Under the pieces are notes generated by a model that saw only the letters and a program-made list of their open reading frames with translations, did not search any database and was not told the origin of the DNA. The position numbers and the translations under genes are program-made. Below, one piece after another: positions 62,311 to 64,000 of a DNA stretch of 64,000 bases. Position 1 is the first letter of the stretch. The number at the start of each line of letters is the position of its first letter. The stretch lies in contig JACRCX010000019.1 of NCBI GenBank assembly GCA_016218815.1, positions 35,860-99,859 of the forward strand. Reading direction: 5' to 3'. Source of the DNA: Deltaproteobacteria bacterium. Its GTDB lineage: Bacteria; Myxococcota_A; Polyangia; DRWM01; JAAZOP01.

Positions 62311-62486
62311 GCCGGCTGGGTGGGGGAATGGGGCCGGTCGGCTGGCAGGCGTGAAGTGCGACTCGAAATCGGCCTGGAAACCGGCCTCGGCGTGTGTGCG
62401 CGTGGTCGCGGGAGTTCCAGATCGCGGCCGGAGGCGTCTTGGCGCGGCAACCCGGGACTTGAACATCTAAGACTCATGTGCTAGTC

Positions 62487-62507
62487 CTAGTCGTAAATGT
62501 TCAGACG
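62487..62507 (+). repeat. Transposon-end-like repeat, copy 2
   Basis: CTAGTCGTAAATGTTCAGACG; it overlaps the ATG of the helper ORF. It is the copy adjacent to the element genes. Confidence 0.5.
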
Positions 62508-63204
62508 AGCCATCGAAGTACATCGCAGGCAACTGGAGAAGGTCTTCGGGCGCAGGAGGGTCGCGCGACTGGCGGACCTGCGCCGCGCGCTCGGGGTGCG
62601 CTCGCGGACGACCGTCTTCTTCGCCCTGAAGGAGGCGGGGTACTGCACGAGCTACAGCCACGCAGGCCGGTACTACACGTTGCGCCGGATCCCGCAGTTT
62701 GACGAGCACGGGCTGTGGTTCTGCGGCGAGGTGCGGTTCTCGAAGCACGGCACGCTGCGCGCCACCGTCATCGTGCTGGTGTGCGAGTCCCCGGCGGGTC
62801 GCACGCACGAGGAGTTGGAGGAGATGGTGGGCCTGCGCGTCCACGACACGCTGCGGGATCTGGTCCAGGCCCGGCTGCTGGGACGCGAGCAAGTGCAGTC
62901 GGTGTACGTGTACGTGGCTCCGGACCGCCGGCGCGCGAAGCTGCAGATCGAGGAGCGACGGCGACGGCTGCCGGCGTCGCCGGCGGAGTCGACGCCGGTC
63001 GCTGCGGGGAGGTTGGAGGCGCCGCAGATCATCGAGGTGTTGGTCGAGGTGGTCCGCGCGCCGGAGGCGGACGCCCCTGCGATCGCGGCGCGGCTTCGTG
63101 CAGCGGGGCGCGCGGTGAGCGAGGAGGACGTGGCGGCGATCTTCGCGCAGTATGCCCTGGGAAAAAAATCGGCGCGGTCCCGCTCGCGGCGCTCGCGACG
63201 TTGA
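62497..63204 (+). CDS. Transposon-associated winged-helix protein
   Basis: 235 residues. The start overlaps the putative terminal repeat. Residues 5-65 form a helix-turn-helix (RRAIEVHRRQLEKVFGRRRVARLADLRRALGVRSRTTVFFALKEAGY), followed by CTSYSHAGRYYTLRRIPQFDEHGLWFCGEVRFSKHGTL. A second winged helix follows (ATVIVLVCESPAGRTHEELEEMVGLRVHDTLRDLVQARLLGRE). The C-terminus is very basic (KKSARSRSRRSRR). It is probably a DNA-binding partner or regulator of the downstream transposase, whose ATG lies 5 nt after its stop. Confidence 0.75.
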   Translation: MFRRAIEVHRRQLEKVFGRRRVARLADLRRALGVRSRTTVFFALKEAGYCTSYSHAGRYYTLRRIPQFDEHGLWFCGEVRFSKHGTLRATVIVLVCESPAGRTHEELEEMVGLRVHDTLRDLVQARLLGREQVQSVYVYVAPDRRRAKLQIEERRRRLPASPAESTPVAAGRLEAPQIIEVLVEVVRAPEADAPAIAARLRAAGRAVSEEDVAAIFAQYALGKKSARSRSRRSRR

Positions 63205-63209
63205 GGAGC

Positions 63210-64000
63210 ATGGTGGCGGCGCAGCAGGCCGCCGAGCAGGCCCGGCTGCGCGACCTGGGCGAGATCCTCGTCGACGTCCAGCCCCCTGGACGGCAGTGCC
63301 CGAAGTGCAAGCGCTTGATGCACGTGCGCAAGACGTTCGGGCACCGGGGCGTGACCCTCGCCCACGGTTCCTTCCACGCGCGAGAAGCGGAGTACGTCTG
63401 CCCGCACGGCTGTTCCGAGCGGACGGCCGACGGGCGAGATCGGCGGGCCCTGGTGCGTCGCTCGCCCGAGGTCGCGTCCTTGCTGCTGCCCCGCAGCACG
63501 ATCGGCTACGACGTCCTGGCGCACGTCGGCGTCGAGCGCTTCGTCCGTTTCCGCCGGCGCGACGAGATCCGCGAGGACCTCCTCGCGCGGTGGGGCATCG
63601 GACTCTCGACCGGCGAGGTCAGTTCGCTGGCCAAGAAGTTCTGCGTCTACCTCAAGGCGCTGCACGTGTCGCGCGCCAAGGCCCTGGGCAAGGCGCTCGC
63701 CGCGGACGGCGGGTGGCCGATGCACATCGACGCCTCCGGCGAGGACGGGCGCGGCACCCTGCTGGTCATCTACGCCGGCTGGCGCCGCTGGGTCATGGGT
63801 TCCTGGAAGATCCCCACCGAGAACGCCCAGGCCATCCTGCCCCGCATCCGCGAGACCGCGCAGCTCTTCGGTGCACCCTGCGCCGTGATGCGGGATCTCG
63901 GGCGCGCGGTGATCGACGCGGCGCGCACGTACATCGCTTCGCTCGCCAAGCCCATCCCCAACCTCGGCTGCCACATGCACTTCGTCCGCGACGTCGGCAA
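63210..64000 (+). CDS. DDE-type transposase, 3'-truncated by window edge
   Basis: 263 codons are visible and the frame is open at the edge. N-terminal zinc finger: RQCPKCKRLM (Cys-x2-Cys) and YVCPHGCSE. A helical region follows (VASLLLPRSTIGYDVLAHVGVERFVRFRRRDEIREDL), with GLSTGEVSSLAKKFCVYL. The catalytic core begins WPMHIDASGEDGRGTLLVIYAG with a likely first Asp, strands RRWVMGSWKIPTENAQAILPRI, and PCAVMRDLGRAVIDAA with a likely second Asp. The third acidic residue would lie beyond the edge. The IS family was not assigned. GAGGAG directly precedes the ATG. Confidence 0.75.
   Translation, partial: MVAAQQAAEQARLRDLGEILVDVQPPGRQCPKCKRLMHVRKTFGHRGVTLAHGSFHAREAEYVCPHGCSERTADGRDRRALVRRSPEVASLLLPRSTIGYDVLAHVGVERFVRFRRRDEIREDLLARWGIGLSTGEVSSLAKKFCVYLKALHVSRAKALGKALAADGGWPMHIDASGEDGRGTLLVIYAGWRRWVMGSWKIPTENAQAILPRIRETAQLFGAPCAVMRDLGRAVIDAARTYIASLAKPIPNLGCHMHFVRDVG

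Larger units (their letters stand above)
62460..64000 (+). mobile_element. Two-ORF transposable element, right end outside window
   Basis: Just before the first ORF lies TGAACAT (62460-62466) and its inverse ATGTTCA (62497-62503), with CTAGTCCTAG between, resembling an IS terminus. Two plus-strand genes follow at close spacing: a winged-helix helper (62497-63204) and a DDE-type transposase (63210 to the edge). The right terminal repeat is not visible, so length and target duplication cannot be given. Confidence 0.6.

Overview
The window comes from a very GC-rich bacterium, most likely a member of the Myxococcota (deltaproteobacterial lineage). The support is direct but not phylogenetic: a secreted lipoprotein with the myxobacterial DUF4215-type Cys repeat, many lipoproteins with Asp/Ala-rich linkers, several type IV pilins beside an NtrC-type regulator, an FHA-GGDEF protein, and strong G/C bias at third codon positions.

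The left part (1-36.8 kb) is mostly core genome. It holds the 3' part of a PEGA-domain membrane protein; a minus-strand pilus block (two PilA paralogues, a third prepilin, an embedded TPR-like protein, a sigma54 activator, an MltD-like transglycosylase); a GT-C/TPR membrane protein; dus; an FHA-GGDEF cyclase; two small lipoproteins; and an 899-residue TPR protein. A WD40 protein follows, sitting downstream of a seven-gene complex I block (nuoE-F-J-K-L-M-N) in which NuoJ, NuoL and NuoM carry unusual extensions. A cobalamin riboswitch precedes a beta-propeller-like surface lipoprotein. Then come a DUF5678/aspartyl-protease pair and the translation block rpmI-rplT-pheS-pheT-ihfA-merR, ending in tRNA-Pro(GGG).

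Right of the tRNA (36.8-64 kb) the character changes to an accessory region. There is a SEC-C protein, decayed genes (a scar joining a helicase start to the inside of a DUF1156 methylase, a frameshifted gene, a truncated CcbP-like gene), a DnaQ-like exonuclease, an HU-like protein, a PilZ protein and many orphan genes. An ECF sigma factor/FecR pair lies in the middle. A 40-nt sequence with 35-39 of 40 identical bases lies upstream of the sigma gene and of two other genes, always in the same orientation, and looks like a shared promoter. A REC and a REC-EAL gene, a 992-residue secreted zincin metalloprotease, and a run of lipoproteins follow. One of these lipoproteins has the six-cysteine spacing of a CS-alpha-beta defensin. 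The window ends inside a two-gene transposable element.

Two themes link the regions. The first is cyclic-di-GMP and surface biology: an FHA-GGDEF cyclase, a PilZ protein, an EAL phosphodiesterase and pili. The second is short intergenic repeats: arrays of 7-nt units, two of which form a long helix inside the cobalamin riboswitch and one of which has become the first codons of the controlled gene, plus a three-copy hairpin element. Start codons were chosen from Shine-Dalgarno sequences, overlaps and family alignments recalled from memory; nothing was searched.
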